DNA from: Lentisphaeria bacterium
GTDB lineage: Bacteria > Verrucomicrobiota > Lentisphaeria > Victivallales > UBA1829
Reading direction: 5' to 3'
Length of the DNA: 53,877 nucleotides
NCBI GenBank assembly: GCA_017541665.1
Contig: JAFXYP010000066.1
Location: 1 to 53,877, forward strand
Below the pieces are notes generated by a model that was given only the letters and a program-made list of their open reading frames with translations, made no database searches and was not told the origin of the DNA. Position numbers and translations under genes: made by a program. Below, in pieces: positions 10,608 through 19,743 of this stretch. Within the stretch, counting starts at the first letter, position 1. Every line of letters begins with the position of its first letter.

Positions 10608-10672
10608 AGTGCCCGGCTGCGCCCGGGGAGGCTGCGCCTCCACTGTCGTAGTGCCCGGCTGCGCCCGGGCAC
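10608..10672. repeat. Cluster of three GC-rich hairpins sharing a GGCTGCGCC core
   Basis: Hairpins at 10611-10627 (CCCGG-CTGCG-CCCGG type), 10627-10641 (GGAGGC-TGC-GCCTCC) and 10651-10672 (8-bp stem GTGCCCGG/CCGGGCAC). The 20-bp segment at 10608-10627 is repeated exactly at 10650-10669, 42 bp away. No T-run follows. It sits between the U32 gene and the convergent tRNA genes and may stabilise or end transcripts. Confidence 0.6.
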
Positions 10673-10759
10673 AGAAAACAGACCAATTCCCGCAAAGTTT
10701 TTTTTTCATAAAAAACGCCCCGAAAACCGTGTTTCCGAGGCAAAAAATGGCAAAAAAAA

Positions 10760-10835
10760 TGGCATCCCCAATGGGATTCGAACCCATGTTACCAGGATGA
10801 GAACCTGATGTCCTAGGCCTCTAGACGATGGGGAC
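10760..10835 (-). tRNA. tRNA-Glu (anticodon CUC)
   Basis: Full cloverleaf on the minus strand: 7-bp acceptor GTCCCCA/TGGGGAT, D-arm with TCTAGAGGCC, anticodon stem TCAGG/CCTGG with loop TTCTCAT (anticodon CTC), T-arm with GGGTTCGAATCCC, discriminator G and encoded CCA. It is 76 nt long, 35 nt downstream of tRNA-Gln and probably co-transcribed with it. Confidence 0.95.
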
Positions 10836-10870
10836 GCGAAACTCAGCCGGGCTGAGGACGTATCAAAAGG

Positions 10871-10944
10871 TGGCTGCCCGTCCAGGACTCGAACCTAGAC
10901 TAAATGAACCAGAATCACTTGTGCTACCATTACACCAACGGGCA
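10871..10944 (-). tRNA. tRNA-Gln (anticodon CUG)
   Basis: Minus-strand cloverleaf of 74 nt: acceptor TGCCCGT/ACGGGCA, D-arm GGTGTAATGGTAGCAC, anticodon stem AGTGA/TCATT with loop TTCTGGT (anticodon CTG), T-arm AGGTTCGAGTCCT, discriminator G and encoded CCA. Confidence 0.95.
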
Positions 10945-10967
10945 GGATGGAGATAAGACAGGAAAAT

Positions 10968-10995
10968 AATATAGCCCCGTTTCCGGAAAATGCAA
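10968..10995 (-). promoter_or_regulatory. Promoter of the tRNA-Gln/tRNA-Glu unit
   Basis: Minus strand TTGCAT (10990-10995), 16-bp spacer, TATATT (10968-10973), about 24 bp before tRNA-Gln. Confidence 0.5.
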
Positions 10996-11229
10996 GACGG
11001 AAACATCAAAAAAGGCGAAAAAAGCCCCGAAAAAGGCGAGTATCGGAAAAAGACACACTCAAAAATGGACGGGACGGACTCTCATTTTCAAATCTGCTTC
11101 GGCGTCGGTATCGTTTGCCTGTTCGAACGGACAGGGCCGTGTAGCCTTTGCTTCTGTTTTATTGTCCGCACTCCCCTTCGCAATTCCGGAGAAAAGCCGG
11201 GATAAAAGCGGACAGACGGAAAAGCGAGG
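10996..11229. other. Noncoding spacer upstream of the oxidoreductase operon
   Basis: No convincing gene. The only structure seen is a long-range inverted repeat TGTCCGC (11163-11169) / GCGGACA (11208-11214), just upstream of the promoter at 11230; it could be an upstream regulatory site. Confidence 0.3.
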
Positions 11230-11258
11230 TTGACAATGTGTGCGTCCGCGTGTATATT
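11230..11258 (+). promoter_or_regulatory. Consensus promoter of the 2-oxoacid oxidoreductase operon
   Basis: TTGACA (11230-11235), 17-bp spacer, TATATT (11253-11258): an almost perfect sigma-70 promoter, about 35 bp before the first gene, suggesting high expression. Confidence 0.75.
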
Positions 11259-11301
11259 ATATATTCCATTGTTTTTTCTTGAGAAAGGACGCTGCTCAAC
11301 T

Positions 11302-11538
11302 ATGGAAACGAAACCGAAAAAAACATTCCGCTGCGACATCGCGTTCGACGAGTGCAAGGGCTGTTCCCGCTGCGTCGAGGCGTGTCCTCGTTCCCTCCTC
11401 AAACTCGGCGACGCCATCAACATGATGGGCTTTCCCGCCGCCGTCTACGCCGGCGAAGGCTGCATCGGCTGCGGCGCATGCTACTACAGCTGCCCGGAAC
11501 CCGGCGCGATCACGATCGTCGAGATCACGGAAGACTGA
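11302..11538 (+). CDS. 2-oxoacid:ferredoxin oxidoreductase, ferredoxin-like delta subunit
   Basis: 78-residue protein with two [4Fe-4S] motifs, C-K-G-C-S-R-C-V-E-A-C-P and C-I-G-C-G-A-C-Y-Y-S-C-P-E-P, as in KorD/VorD. It passes electrons from the TPP site to external ferredoxin. The ATG at 11302 follows AAAGGA and lies downstream of the promoter; an in-frame TTG at 11230 is itself the -35 box and is rejected as a start. First gene of an operon with the alpha and fused beta-gamma subunits; 15 nt separate it from the next gene. Confidence 0.88.
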   Translation: METKPKKTFRCDIAFDECKGCSRCVEACPRSLLKLGDAINMMGFPAAVYAGEGCIGCGACYYSCPEPGAITIVEITED

Positions 11539-11553
11539 AAGGAGCCACACATC

Positions 11554-12618
11554 ATGAACCGAACCAACCGCGTACTTCTGAAAGGCAACGAGGCGGCCGT
11601 GTACGGCGCCCTGCTCGCCGGATGTGAATGCTACTTCGGATATCCGATCACGCCCGCCAGCGAGATCGCGCACGCCTCCGCCCGCCTTTTCCCGGCCATG
11701 GGCCGCGTCTTCATCCAGGCCGAATGCGAAATCGCCTCCATCAACATGGTGATGGGCGCCTCCGCGGCCGGCAAACGCGTGATGACCGCGTCCAGCGGCC
11801 TCGGCATCAGCCTCAAGCAGGAAGGCGTCTCCTACATCGCCACGGCGGAACTGCCCTGCGTCATCGTCGACGTGATGCGCGGCGGCCCCGGCCTCGGCAA
11901 CATCTCCCCCGAACAGGCCGACTACAACCAGGTCGTGAAGGGCGGCGGACACGGCGGCTACCGCTGCATCGTGCTCTCCCCCGGCTCCGTACAGGAGATG
12001 TGCGACCTGACCATGCTCGCGTTCGACCTGGCGGACAAATACCGCACTCCGGTCTACGTCCTCACCGACGGCATGATCGGCCAGATGATGGAAAAGCTCG
12101 AACTGCCGGAACCGAAGCCGCGCCGCATGCCGCCCGACTGGTCGCTCGACCGCGACGTCAGCGCCGACAACTGGATCAGCTCCATCTACATGGATCCGGT
12201 CGACCTCGAGGAGACCAACCGCCGCCTCAACCGCAAGTACGACGAGATCCGCGCGACGGAACAGCGCGCCGAAGAGTTCATGATGGACGACGCCGAGTAC
12301 GCGTTCGTCGCCTACGGCATCGCCTCCCGCATGGCGCGTTCCGCCGTCGACGAGCTCCGCAAGCAGGGCCTGAAGATCGGGCTCATCCGCCCGAAGACCC
12401 TCTTCCCGTTCCCCGAGAACGCCCTCCGCAAGGCGGTCGGAAACGGCGTGAAGCAGTTCTTCTCCGTCGAAATGAGCAACGGCCAGATGATCGACGACGT
12501 CCGCCTCGCCATTGAGTGCGCCCGCCCCGTCTCCCTCATCAACCGCATGGGCGGCAATGTGCCGACCGTGGAAGAGATCGTGAACCGCACGATGGACGCG
12601 GTCAAAGGAGGAAAATGA
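11554..12618 (+). CDS. 2-oxoacid:ferredoxin oxidoreductase, alpha subunit
   Basis: 354 residues, typical for VorB/KorA alpha subunits (pyrimidine-binding and transketolase C-terminal-like domains). The N terminus [17 protein letters not shown], then YPITPASEI and [19 protein letters not shown], are family hallmarks, as is [12 protein letters not shown]. Together with the delta and beta-gamma proteins it should oxidatively decarboxylate a 2-oxoacid to the acyl-CoA, reducing ferredoxin. 2-oxoisovalerate and 2-oxoglutarate are both possible substrates, and sequence alone does not decide. AAGGAG precedes the ATG. Its stop overlaps the ATG at 12615 in ATGA. Confidence 0.88.
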   Translation: MNRTNRVLLKGNEAAVYGALLAGCECYFGYPITPASEIAHASARLFPAMGRVFIQAECEIASINMVMGASAAGKRVMTASSGLGISLKQEGVSYIATAELPCVIVDVMRGGPGLGNISPEQADYNQVVKGGGHGGYRCIVLSPGSVQEMCDLTMLAFDLADKYRTPVYVLTDGMIGQMMEKLELPEPKPRRMPPDWSLDRDVSADNWISSIYMDPVDLEETNRRLNRKYDEIRATEQRAEEFMMDDAEYAFVAYGIASRMARSAVDELRKQGLKIGLIRPKTLFPFPENALRKAVGNGVKQFFSVEMSNGQMIDDVRLAIECARPVSLINRMGGNVPTVEEIVNRTMDAVKGGK

Positions 12619-12620
12619 AC

Positions 12621-14105
<1,485 letters not shown>

Positions 14106-14164
14106 ACCATACCCCGAACCACTCCCCACATGACACGATCCCAAGGGATGAAAGCGAGGCGTCC

Positions 14165-14953
14165 ATGAACAGAATCTACTACTTTTCATCGACCGGCAAC
14201 ACCCTGGCTGCCGCACGCGAATTCGCGGAGAAGCTCGGCGACACGGAACTCGTCTCCATCGCCGACCTCGACCGCGCCGAGGAGGTCGACCTCTCCGGGG
14301 CGGACACCGTCGGCATCTTCTTCCCCGTATACTGCTTCGGGCTGCCGGGCATCGTCCAGAAATTCATCTCCCGGATCGTGAAGGGGAGCGGGAATTACGT
14401 CTATTCGCTCTGTACCTGCGGCGGCATGAAGGGCTCCGCGGCATACATCCTGGAGGCGCTGCTGAAGGAACGCGACATCAAGCTCGCGATCTCGTTCAGC
14501 CTTACCATGCCGTCCAACTACATCCCACGCTCCATCCCGCCCACGAAAAACCGCATGGAAAAGCTCTTCGCAAAGGCATCCCGTGACATCGAATGCGCCG
14601 TGCGCACCGTGAAGGAACGCAAGACCGAGGAGCTCCTCCACGTCTTCCCGTTCGACGTCTTCGGCGACGCGGTGGCGCAGAAGGCGGTCGCCTTCCTCTC
14701 GAACTACGACCGCTATTTCTGGGTCACGGACCAATGCGACGCCTGCGGCCTCTGCGAAAAGGTCTGCCCGGCCTCCAACATCATCATGATGAACGGCATC
14801 CCGACCTGGCACGGACACTGCGAACACTGCCTCGGCTGCCTCCAGTGGTGCCCGAAGGAAGCCATCCAGTTCCGCAAGATCACCCTGAAGCGCAAACGCT
14901 ACCACCACCCGGCAGTCAGCGCCGACGACATGATCCTGAAGATCTGCCGCTGA
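14165..14953 (+). CDS. EFR1-type flavodoxin/ferredoxin protein
   Basis: 262 residues. The N-terminal flavodoxin-like domain (residues 1 to about 150) opens with the FMN-phosphate loop YYFSSTGNT and has a FFPVYCFGLPG strand. The C-terminal part carries two [4Fe-4S] clusters, C-D-A-C-G-L-C-E-K-V-C-P (from about residue 191) and C-E-H-C-L-G-C-L-Q-W-C-P. This is the EFR1 family layout: a small electron-transfer protein common in anaerobes. It lies 59 nt after the beta-gamma gene on the same strand and may accept its electrons; that link is inference. Confidence 0.85.
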   Translation: MNRIYYFSSTGNTLAAAREFAEKLGDTELVSIADLDRAEEVDLSGADTVGIFFPVYCFGLPGIVQKFISRIVKGSGNYVYSLCTCGGMKGSAAYILEALLKERDIKLAISFSLTMPSNYIPRSIPPTKNRMEKLFAKASRDIECAVRTVKERKTEELLHVFPFDVFGDAVAQKAVAFLSNYDRYFWVTDQCDACGLCEKVCPASNIIMMNGIPTWHGHCEHCLGCLQWCPKEAIQFRKITLKRKRYHHPAVSADDMILKICR

Positions 14954-14971
14954 ACAAACGGGGGCCATGCC

Positions 14972-15496
14972 ATGGGCAACGACCTTATTCAGTCCATTAT
15001 GACGCGCACGAGCATACGCGCGTTTCGCGACAAACCCGTCTCCGATGAGACCGTCGAAACTCTCCTGAAGGCCGCGATGGCCGCACCCTCGGCAAAGAAC
15101 CAGCAGCCCTGGGCGTTCGTCGTCATCCGCGACCGCGGGCTGCTCGAAAAGCTCGGAAACAGCCTGCCGAACGCGAAAATGACCGCCACGGCGCCCGTCG
15201 CCGTCGTGATCTGCGGCACACTGGATAAGGCACTCCCCGGCGAAGCCCGCGAATACTGGATCCAGGATGCCGCCGCCGCAACCGAGAACTTCCTGCTCGC
15301 GGTCCATGCTCTTGGGCTCGGTGCGGTCTGGACGGGCGTCCACCCCATTTCCGAACGAATCCGGATCCTCAAGGACGCCCTGCGCCTCCCGGATGGCGTC
15401 GAGCCGTTCTGCCTGATCCCGTTCGGCTGGCCCGCCGTTCCCGCCGAGGTAAAAGACAAGTGGGATCCCGCCATCATCCATCACGACGTCTGGTAA
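14972..15496 (+). CDS. Nitroreductase family protein
   Basis: 174-residue FMN-dependent nitroreductase fold. The N terminus SIMTRTSIRAFRDKPV and AAMAAPSAKNQQPWAFVV give the FMN phosphate and ring-binding motifs. AAAATENFLLAVHALGLGAVWTG and the C-terminal LIPFGWPA are also typical. It should reduce nitro groups, quinones or flavins with NAD(P)H in the cytoplasm; the natural substrate is unknown. It is the last gene of the rightward redox cluster, 18 nt after the EFR1 gene, and is followed by a terminator. Confidence 0.85.
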   Translation: MGNDLIQSIMTRTSIRAFRDKPVSDETVETLLKAAMAAPSAKNQQPWAFVVIRDRGLLEKLGNSLPNAKMTATAPVAVVICGTLDKALPGEAREYWIQDAAAATENFLLAVHALGLGAVWTGVHPISERIRILKDALRLPDGVEPFCLIPFGWPAVPAEVKDKWDPAIIHHDVW

Positions 15497-15519
15497 AAAA
15501 CTTCTCTCCTCCTCAGAAC

Positions 15520-15561
15520 GGGACGCGGAACCGCAGTCATGCGTACGCGCCCTGTTTTTTT
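15520..15561 (+). terminator. Terminator after the redox cluster
   Basis: GGG(A)CGCG at 15520-15527 pairs with CGCGCCC at 15546-15552, followed by TGTTTTTTT. Confidence 0.55.
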
Positions 15562-15820
15562 GCGCCGTTTTCAGCAAAAAAAGAGTTTCTTTGACAAAAT
15601 TCCGAAACGACGAAAAGAAGAGATGTCTTTATAAGATAAAACCTAAACTATACAAATCGTCAAAGACTTTCTTTTCCTGTTTTTCATAATCGGGTTCTTT
15701 TTTCTTTCGTCGTTTTCTCTCTTTTTCTTTCTTTTCATAAGCCTCTATTTTTCAAGATAATCTTTTAAGCAAAAACGTCCGTTTTCATAAATAGCCCATA
15801 TTTTGTGTTAAAAATTACAT
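15562..15820. other. AT-rich noncoding stretch
   Basis: About 260 bp of strongly pyrimidine- and A-rich sequence with no gene. It differs sharply from the GC-rich surroundings and precedes the promoter of the double-MarR gene. I see no clear repeat or hairpin in it. Confidence 0.4.
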
Positions 15821-15848
15821 TTGACTTTTTTTGATAGCGCTGTATATT
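15821..15848 (+). promoter_or_regulatory. Promoter of the double-MarR gene, with AGCGCT in the spacer
   Basis: TTGACT (15821-15826), 16-bp spacer, TATATT (15843-15848). The spacer ends in AGCGCTG, which also occurs at the same place in the promoter at 19606-19634. Confidence 0.55.
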
Positions 15849-15973
15849 AATGAGAGAATTGCGGCGACAAGTCGCAAATCTTTCTCCAATCTCTTAGCAT
15901 CGTCTGTTCGGATCGTATGGATTGAACTTTTCATGTGTTCCAGACGGACATACACAAAAACGAAGGCGGTCCT

Positions 15974-17056
15974 ATGAAAAAACAATTTCCAGCAGTCACA
16001 TCCTGTCGCAAACTCCTATTCATCGCAGATCGGATCCGGACCACCTCCGTCGGAGTGTTCGGGCTGGACGGCGACTACTCCTTCGCCCAGTTCCCCATTG
16101 TGAAATACTTCCTCGAAAACCCGGATTCGATGCCGCAGATCAAACGTCTCTCGGAGTATTCCGCCTTGAGTTCCGGCGCGATCTCCCAGGCGGTTGACCT
16201 GTACGTCGAGGCGAAGATCCTGGAACGCAGGATGATCCCCGAGAACCGCCGCAGCACCGGCGTCATGATGTCGGCAAAAGGCAAGGCGATGCGCAAGGAA
16301 ACGGTGGCGTTGCTGAACAAGCGGTTCGACGCCTTCGAGTCCTCGGTGGATCCGGGCAAGCTCGCGTCATTCCGCGAGGTGCTCTGCTACCTCTTCCAGG
16401 CCAGGACCGGTGCCGAACACCTCGCCGCAAAGCACGCCAGCGACCTCTGCAAGCTCCCGACCGAAATCAGGACCCCGGACAAAGGCGAGACCAGACCGGC
16501 CGACCTGCCGTCCTGGCTGCTCCTGATCCATTTCGTCGACGCCCTCCGCTTTTCCGTCATTCATTTCCACTACGCCTCGCGCTCCGGGCGCACCACACTG
16601 GGCAAGATCCGCATCCTGAATTATCTTTTCGCGATTCACGGCCGCAAGACTCTCCCGATGATCAAGGATTTCGCGGAGCGTTTCCACCTCCCGTCCGCCG
16701 CGGTCACGCAGACCCTGAACGCACTTTATGCGGACGGCCTGGTCAACCGCATCCCCGGCCCGAAGGACCGCCGCGTCACCCTGATCAGCCTCACGGACAA
16801 GGGCGAGCATCTTTACCGCGTCTGCACGGCTTCCTACGTAAAATTCATGAAGGAAGTGTTCGAGAAGTTCCCGCAGGACAAGGTCGAAGCCTTCGTCTCG
16901 GTCCTGGAGGACATGGCGCAGTTCCTGGCGAAGGAACGCTTCGTCTCGCCGTACGCGACCGCGGCGGAGACGGCTTTCCCTCCGGTCCAGGACGCTGAGA
17001 TTGCCAGCGATGCCGAGGCGGAAGCAACGGCAATCGAAAACACGCCGCTGAACTGA
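15974..17056 (+). CDS. Tandem MarR-like winged-helix regulator
   Basis: 360 residues holding two MarR-like units in one chain; ordinary MarR proteins are about 150 residues and dimerise. Residues about 40-115 form the first winged helix (IKRLSEYSALSSGAISQAVD, then ERRMIPENRRSTGVMMSAKG). Residues about 208-285 form the second (MIKDFAERFHLPSAAVTQTL, then RIPGPKDRRVTLISLTDKG), with flanking helices. The wings (N-R-R-S-T and K-D-R-R) carry the usual basic tips. The start at 15974 follows GAAGG; an upstream GTG at 15935 lacks a ribosome binding site. The protein may act as an internal pseudo-dimer. No target is adjacent except its own promoter; the neighbour is convergent manA. A terminator follows. 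Confidence 0.75.
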   Translation: MKKQFPAVTSCRKLLFIADRIRTTSVGVFGLDGDYSFAQFPIVKYFLENPDSMPQIKRLSEYSALSSGAISQAVDLYVEAKILERRMIPENRRSTGVMMSAKGKAMRKETVALLNKRFDAFESSVDPGKLASFREVLCYLFQARTGAEHLAAKHASDLCKLPTEIRTPDKGETRPADLPSWLLLIHFVDALRFSVIHFHYASRSGRTTLGKIRILNYLFAIHGRKTLPMIKDFAERFHLPSAAVTQTLNALYADGLVNRIPGPKDRRVTLISLTDKGEHLYRVCTASYVKFMKEVFEKFPQDKVEAFVSVLEDMAQFLAKERFVSPYATAAETAFPPVQDAEIASDAEAEATAIENTPLN

Positions 17057-17107
17057 TACGGCACAAATAACGGGTCCCCGCCCGTTCCCTCTGCCTTCAT
17101 TCGTTTT

Positions 17108-17150
17108 GCCCGGACACCCCGCAATTCAAGCGGAATCCGGGCACTTTTTT
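17108..17150 (+). terminator. Terminator after the double-MarR gene
   Basis: GCCCGGA (17108-17114) pairs with TCCGGGC (17136-17142), with an inner CCGC/GCGG pair, followed by ACTTTTTT. Confidence 0.65.
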
Positions 17151-17177
17151 CCTTCCGCCCGGACTTCTCCGTCCGGT

Positions 17178-18176
17178 TCAGCAGGTGATCCGCAGGAACT
17201 CCGTCCGGGCATGAAGCCGGATTTCGGCAGTCCCGGCGGGGATGAATACGCAGTCGCCCTTGAAGAACTGCTGCATGGAGTCGCGGCAGAACAATGTGCC
17301 GCAGCCGTTGAGGAACAGGAATATCTCGAACGACGAAGCGGAAACTTGGAAAGATGCCATGTCGCGCCGCTGTTCCGTGTTCACCAGCACGCGTTCCACA
17401 CGGAAATACCGGCAGCGGCAGAGCAGTTCGGAGGCGGTCCCGCCGGAATACCGCAGCAGGCGCATCGGCTGGCGGGGTTCCGGCATGGCTTCGAGGTTCG
17501 CGACGGCCAGTCCTTTTTCAAGGTGAAGCAGGCGCCTGTTTCCGTTCCGGTCGGTGCGGTTGTAGTCGTACAGTCGGTAAGTGAGGTTGGAACTCTGCTG
17601 GATCTCGGCGATCAGGCAACCTGCGCCGATGGCGTGGACCGTGCCGGGGGGAATGAAGAAAAGGTCATTTTTGCGGACGGGCATCATCTGAAGGTATTTT
17701 TCCACAGTGCCGTCCTCGATGCCCTTGAGGAAAGCATCCCGGCTCACCGTATGGTGCAGGCCGTAGGCGATGCGGGAATCCGGCTCGGCGTCCATCACGT
17801 ACCACATCTCGGTCTTGCCGTTCTGCCCGGCCTCATGCTCGCGGGCGAACTCGTCGGACGGATGGACCTGGACGGAGAGGTCGCGCCTGGCATCGATCAG
17901 CTTCACGAGCACGGGCAGGTCCGTACCGCCATTTCCGTGTTTTCCCAGGTATTCCTGGTGCGCCCGCAGGATTTCGGTCAGGGGCGTTCCGGTCCATTCC
18001 CCGCTCGCGGCGATGCTCACGCCATCCGGGTGCGTGGAACATTCCCACGTTTCGGCGACGACGTCGGACGCGATGTGCTTGGCGAAGTCGTCGTTGAGAC
18101 GCGTTCCGCCCCACAGATAGTCCTTGGACGCCGGAGACAGCAGAATTGGCAGGGGATGGGACAATTCGGGCCTCAC
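17178..18176 (-). CDS. manA: Mannose-6-phosphate isomerase, class I (zinc)
   Basis: 332-residue cupin-fold phosphomannose isomerase of the shorter Bacillus-like type, interconverting fructose-6-P and mannose-6-P. Motifs: YLWGGTRL near the N terminus, AETWECSTHPDGVS, KLIDARRDLSVQVHPSDEFA (zinc His), TEMWYVMDAEPDS (zinc Glu), FFIPPGTVHAIGAG (zinc His) and IQQSSNLTYRLYDY with the active-site Arg. The GTG start at 18176 overlaps the stop of the upstream gene in GTGA, so it is translationally coupled to manC. Longer upstream frames are shadows of manC. Together they make GDP-mannose for glycan synthesis. Confidence 0.88.
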   Translation of the reverse strand: MRPELSHPLPILLSPASKDYLWGGTRLNDDFAKHIASDVVAETWECSTHPDGVSIAASGEWTGTPLTEILRAHQEYLGKHGNGGTDLPVLVKLIDARRDLSVQVHPSDEFAREHEAGQNGKTEMWYVMDAEPDSRIAYGLHHTVSRDAFLKGIEDGTVEKYLQMMPVRKNDLFFIPPGTVHAIGAGCLIAEIQQSSNLTYRLYDYNRTDRNGNRRLLHLEKGLAVANLEAMPEPRQPMRLLRYSGGTASELLCRCRYFRVERVLVNTEQRRDMASFQVSASSFEIFLFLNGCGTLFCRDSMQQFFKGDCVFIPAGTAEIRLHARTEFLRITC

Positions 18177-19492
18177 AGGTGCGGCAGCTTGAATTTTTTC
18201 TTGTCGAGCTTGGAAATCTCCTGCCCGACCTGGACTTCGATCAGCTTCAGCGCGGTGTCCGCGAAGATCGTATGGCGGCAGCCCGCTTCGATCGTGATGA
18301 CGTCTCCGGCGCGGACTTTCTGCTCCATGCCGTCGACGAGCGTGCGCCCTTCGCCGCTGATGACGGTCCAGATCTCGTCGCGCTTCTCGTGACTGTGGTA
18401 GTTCATGGACTGGCCGGGCTTCAGTTCGATCTTGATGGTCAGGCTGTCCTCCTCGACGTTCAGGATCTGGAACGTGCCCCAGGACTTCTCGGCGAACATG
18501 ATCTGGTTCTCGAACTTGTCGACGATGCTCTTGATGCGCGCCGAGCGGTCCTTGTCCGACACCAGGACCCCTTCGGGCGAGGCCGCGATCACGATGTCGC
18601 GGACCCCCATCGCCAGGACCGGCATGGAGAGTTCGTTCAGCACATGCACATTGCTGCACTGTTCGTCGATCACGGCATTGCCGAGCGTATTGCAGGGCAT
18701 GACCTCCGTGAGGGTGTTCCAGGTGCCGATGTCGCGCCATTCGCCGGAGAACCGCATCACCTGGATGTTCGGCTCCTTCTCGACCACGGCGTAGTCGAAA
18801 CTGATCTTCGGCAGCGAGGCGTACTGCTGGAAGAGGTCGTGGTAGTCCGTGTAGGAGACCATCTCGTGCGCCTTCCTCAGCACATAGCCGATCCTGTACG
18901 CGAACACGCCGCCGTTCCACAGAGCCCCTTGCTCCATGTACTTCAGCGCGGTCTCCATGTCCGGTTTCTCCTTGAACTCGCTCACGCGGCTCAGCTCCGA
19001 TCTCTCACGCGGAATGATGTAGCCGTATTTTTCGCTCGGATGGAGCGGCTGGATGCCCATCAGCGTCAAGTTCGCCTCCCCCTTCGACGCCTGCTCGCAG
19101 AGCTTCTTCAGGAACTCGAAATAATCGTCGTTCACGTATGGGTCGACGGGGCAGACCACGACAGCCTCGTCCTCGGCCGCCCCCTGCACCGTGTGCAGAT
19201 ACTCCGTCGCCAGCACGATCGCCGGGAACGTGTCGCGGCGGCAGGGCTCGACGGAGATGCCGACGCCGTCGCCGAGCTGGTTGTGAAGCGCGGACACCTG
19301 CGTTTTCGAGGTCGCGACCGTCACGGAGGAGCCGGGGTCCGCCGCCTTGATCTGACGGTACACGCGCTGCACCATGGACTCCGGCTGCCCGTCCGGCCCG
19401 AGGAAAAATTTGATGAACTGTTTCGACCGGACATCGTTGGACAGCGGCCAAAGCCGTTTCCCCGATCCGCCTGAGAGTAAGATGATGTTCAT
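18173..19492 (-). CDS. manC: Mannose-1-phosphate guanylyltransferase with C-terminal cupin
   Basis: 439 residues. The N-terminal nucleotidyltransferase starts MNIILLSGGSGKRLWPLS and continues KQFIKFF, the GTP/Mg loop of ManC/XanB enzymes. VVCPVDPYV is the metal-binding Asp motif. FSGEWRDIGTWNTL is the sugar-phosphate region. The C-terminal cupin (residues about 350-430) contains GQSMNYHSHEKRDEIWTV and AGCRHTI. In bifunctional enzymes this domain provides isomerase activity; here a dedicated manA follows, so guanylyl transfer is the main expected job. Sequence context and the GTGA overlap define a two-gene GDP-mannose operon. Confidence 0.88.
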   Translation of the reverse strand: MNIILLSGGSGKRLWPLSNDVRSKQFIKFFLGPDGQPESMVQRVYRQIKAADPGSSVTVATSKTQVSALHNQLGDGVGISVEPCRRDTFPAIVLATEYLHTVQGAAEDEAVVVCPVDPYVNDDYFEFLKKLCEQASKGEANLTLMGIQPLHPSEKYGYIIPRERSELSRVSEFKEKPDMETALKYMEQGALWNGGVFAYRIGYVLRKAHEMVSYTDYHDLFQQYASLPKISFDYAVVEKEPNIQVMRFSGEWRDIGTWNTLTEVMPCNTLGNAVIDEQCSNVHVLNELSMPVLAMGVRDIVIAASPEGVLVSDKDRSARIKSIVDKFENQIMFAEKSWGTFQILNVEEDSLTIKIELKPGQSMNYHSHEKRDEIWTVISGEGRTLVDGMEQKVRAGDVITIEAGCRHTIFADTALKLIEVQVGQEISKLDKKKFKLPHL

Positions 19493-19534
19493 GATAGGAT
19501 CCGCCGTTGCAAATGAAATGCCGTTTTTACTTCT

Positions 19535-19562
19535 AATATACAGCTGCTTCCGAATAAAACAA
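19535..19562 (-). promoter_or_regulatory. Promoter of manC-manA
   Basis: Minus strand TTGTTT (19557-19562), 16-bp spacer, TATATT (19535-19540), about 40 bp before the manC ATG. Confidence 0.5.
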
Positions 19563-19605
19563 GCACCTGCGTTTTATTTCTCCGAACTTAATGCCTCGCT
19601 TCAGC

Positions 19606-19634
19606 TTGACTTTTCCGCAAAAGCGCTGTATAAT
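19606..19634 (+). promoter_or_regulatory. Strong promoter of the secreted esterase gene
   Basis: TTGACT (19606-19611), 17-bp spacer, TATAAT (19629-19634). The spacer ends in AGCGCTG, as in the promoter at 15821. Confidence 0.7.
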
Positions 19635-19743
19635 ACAGGGACGAAACGCTTGCCGGTCCGTAAAACAGACGGCGTTTCCCGGCACGGAAAAACGCATCGC
19701 GTCCAGCCCCGAACATCATTCACCAATACCCCCAAGGAACAGC

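Noticed and set aside
11230..11301. Longer N terminus for the ferredoxin subunit starting at TTG 11230
   Set aside because: That codon is the -35 box of the operon promoter and the added residues have no family counterpart.
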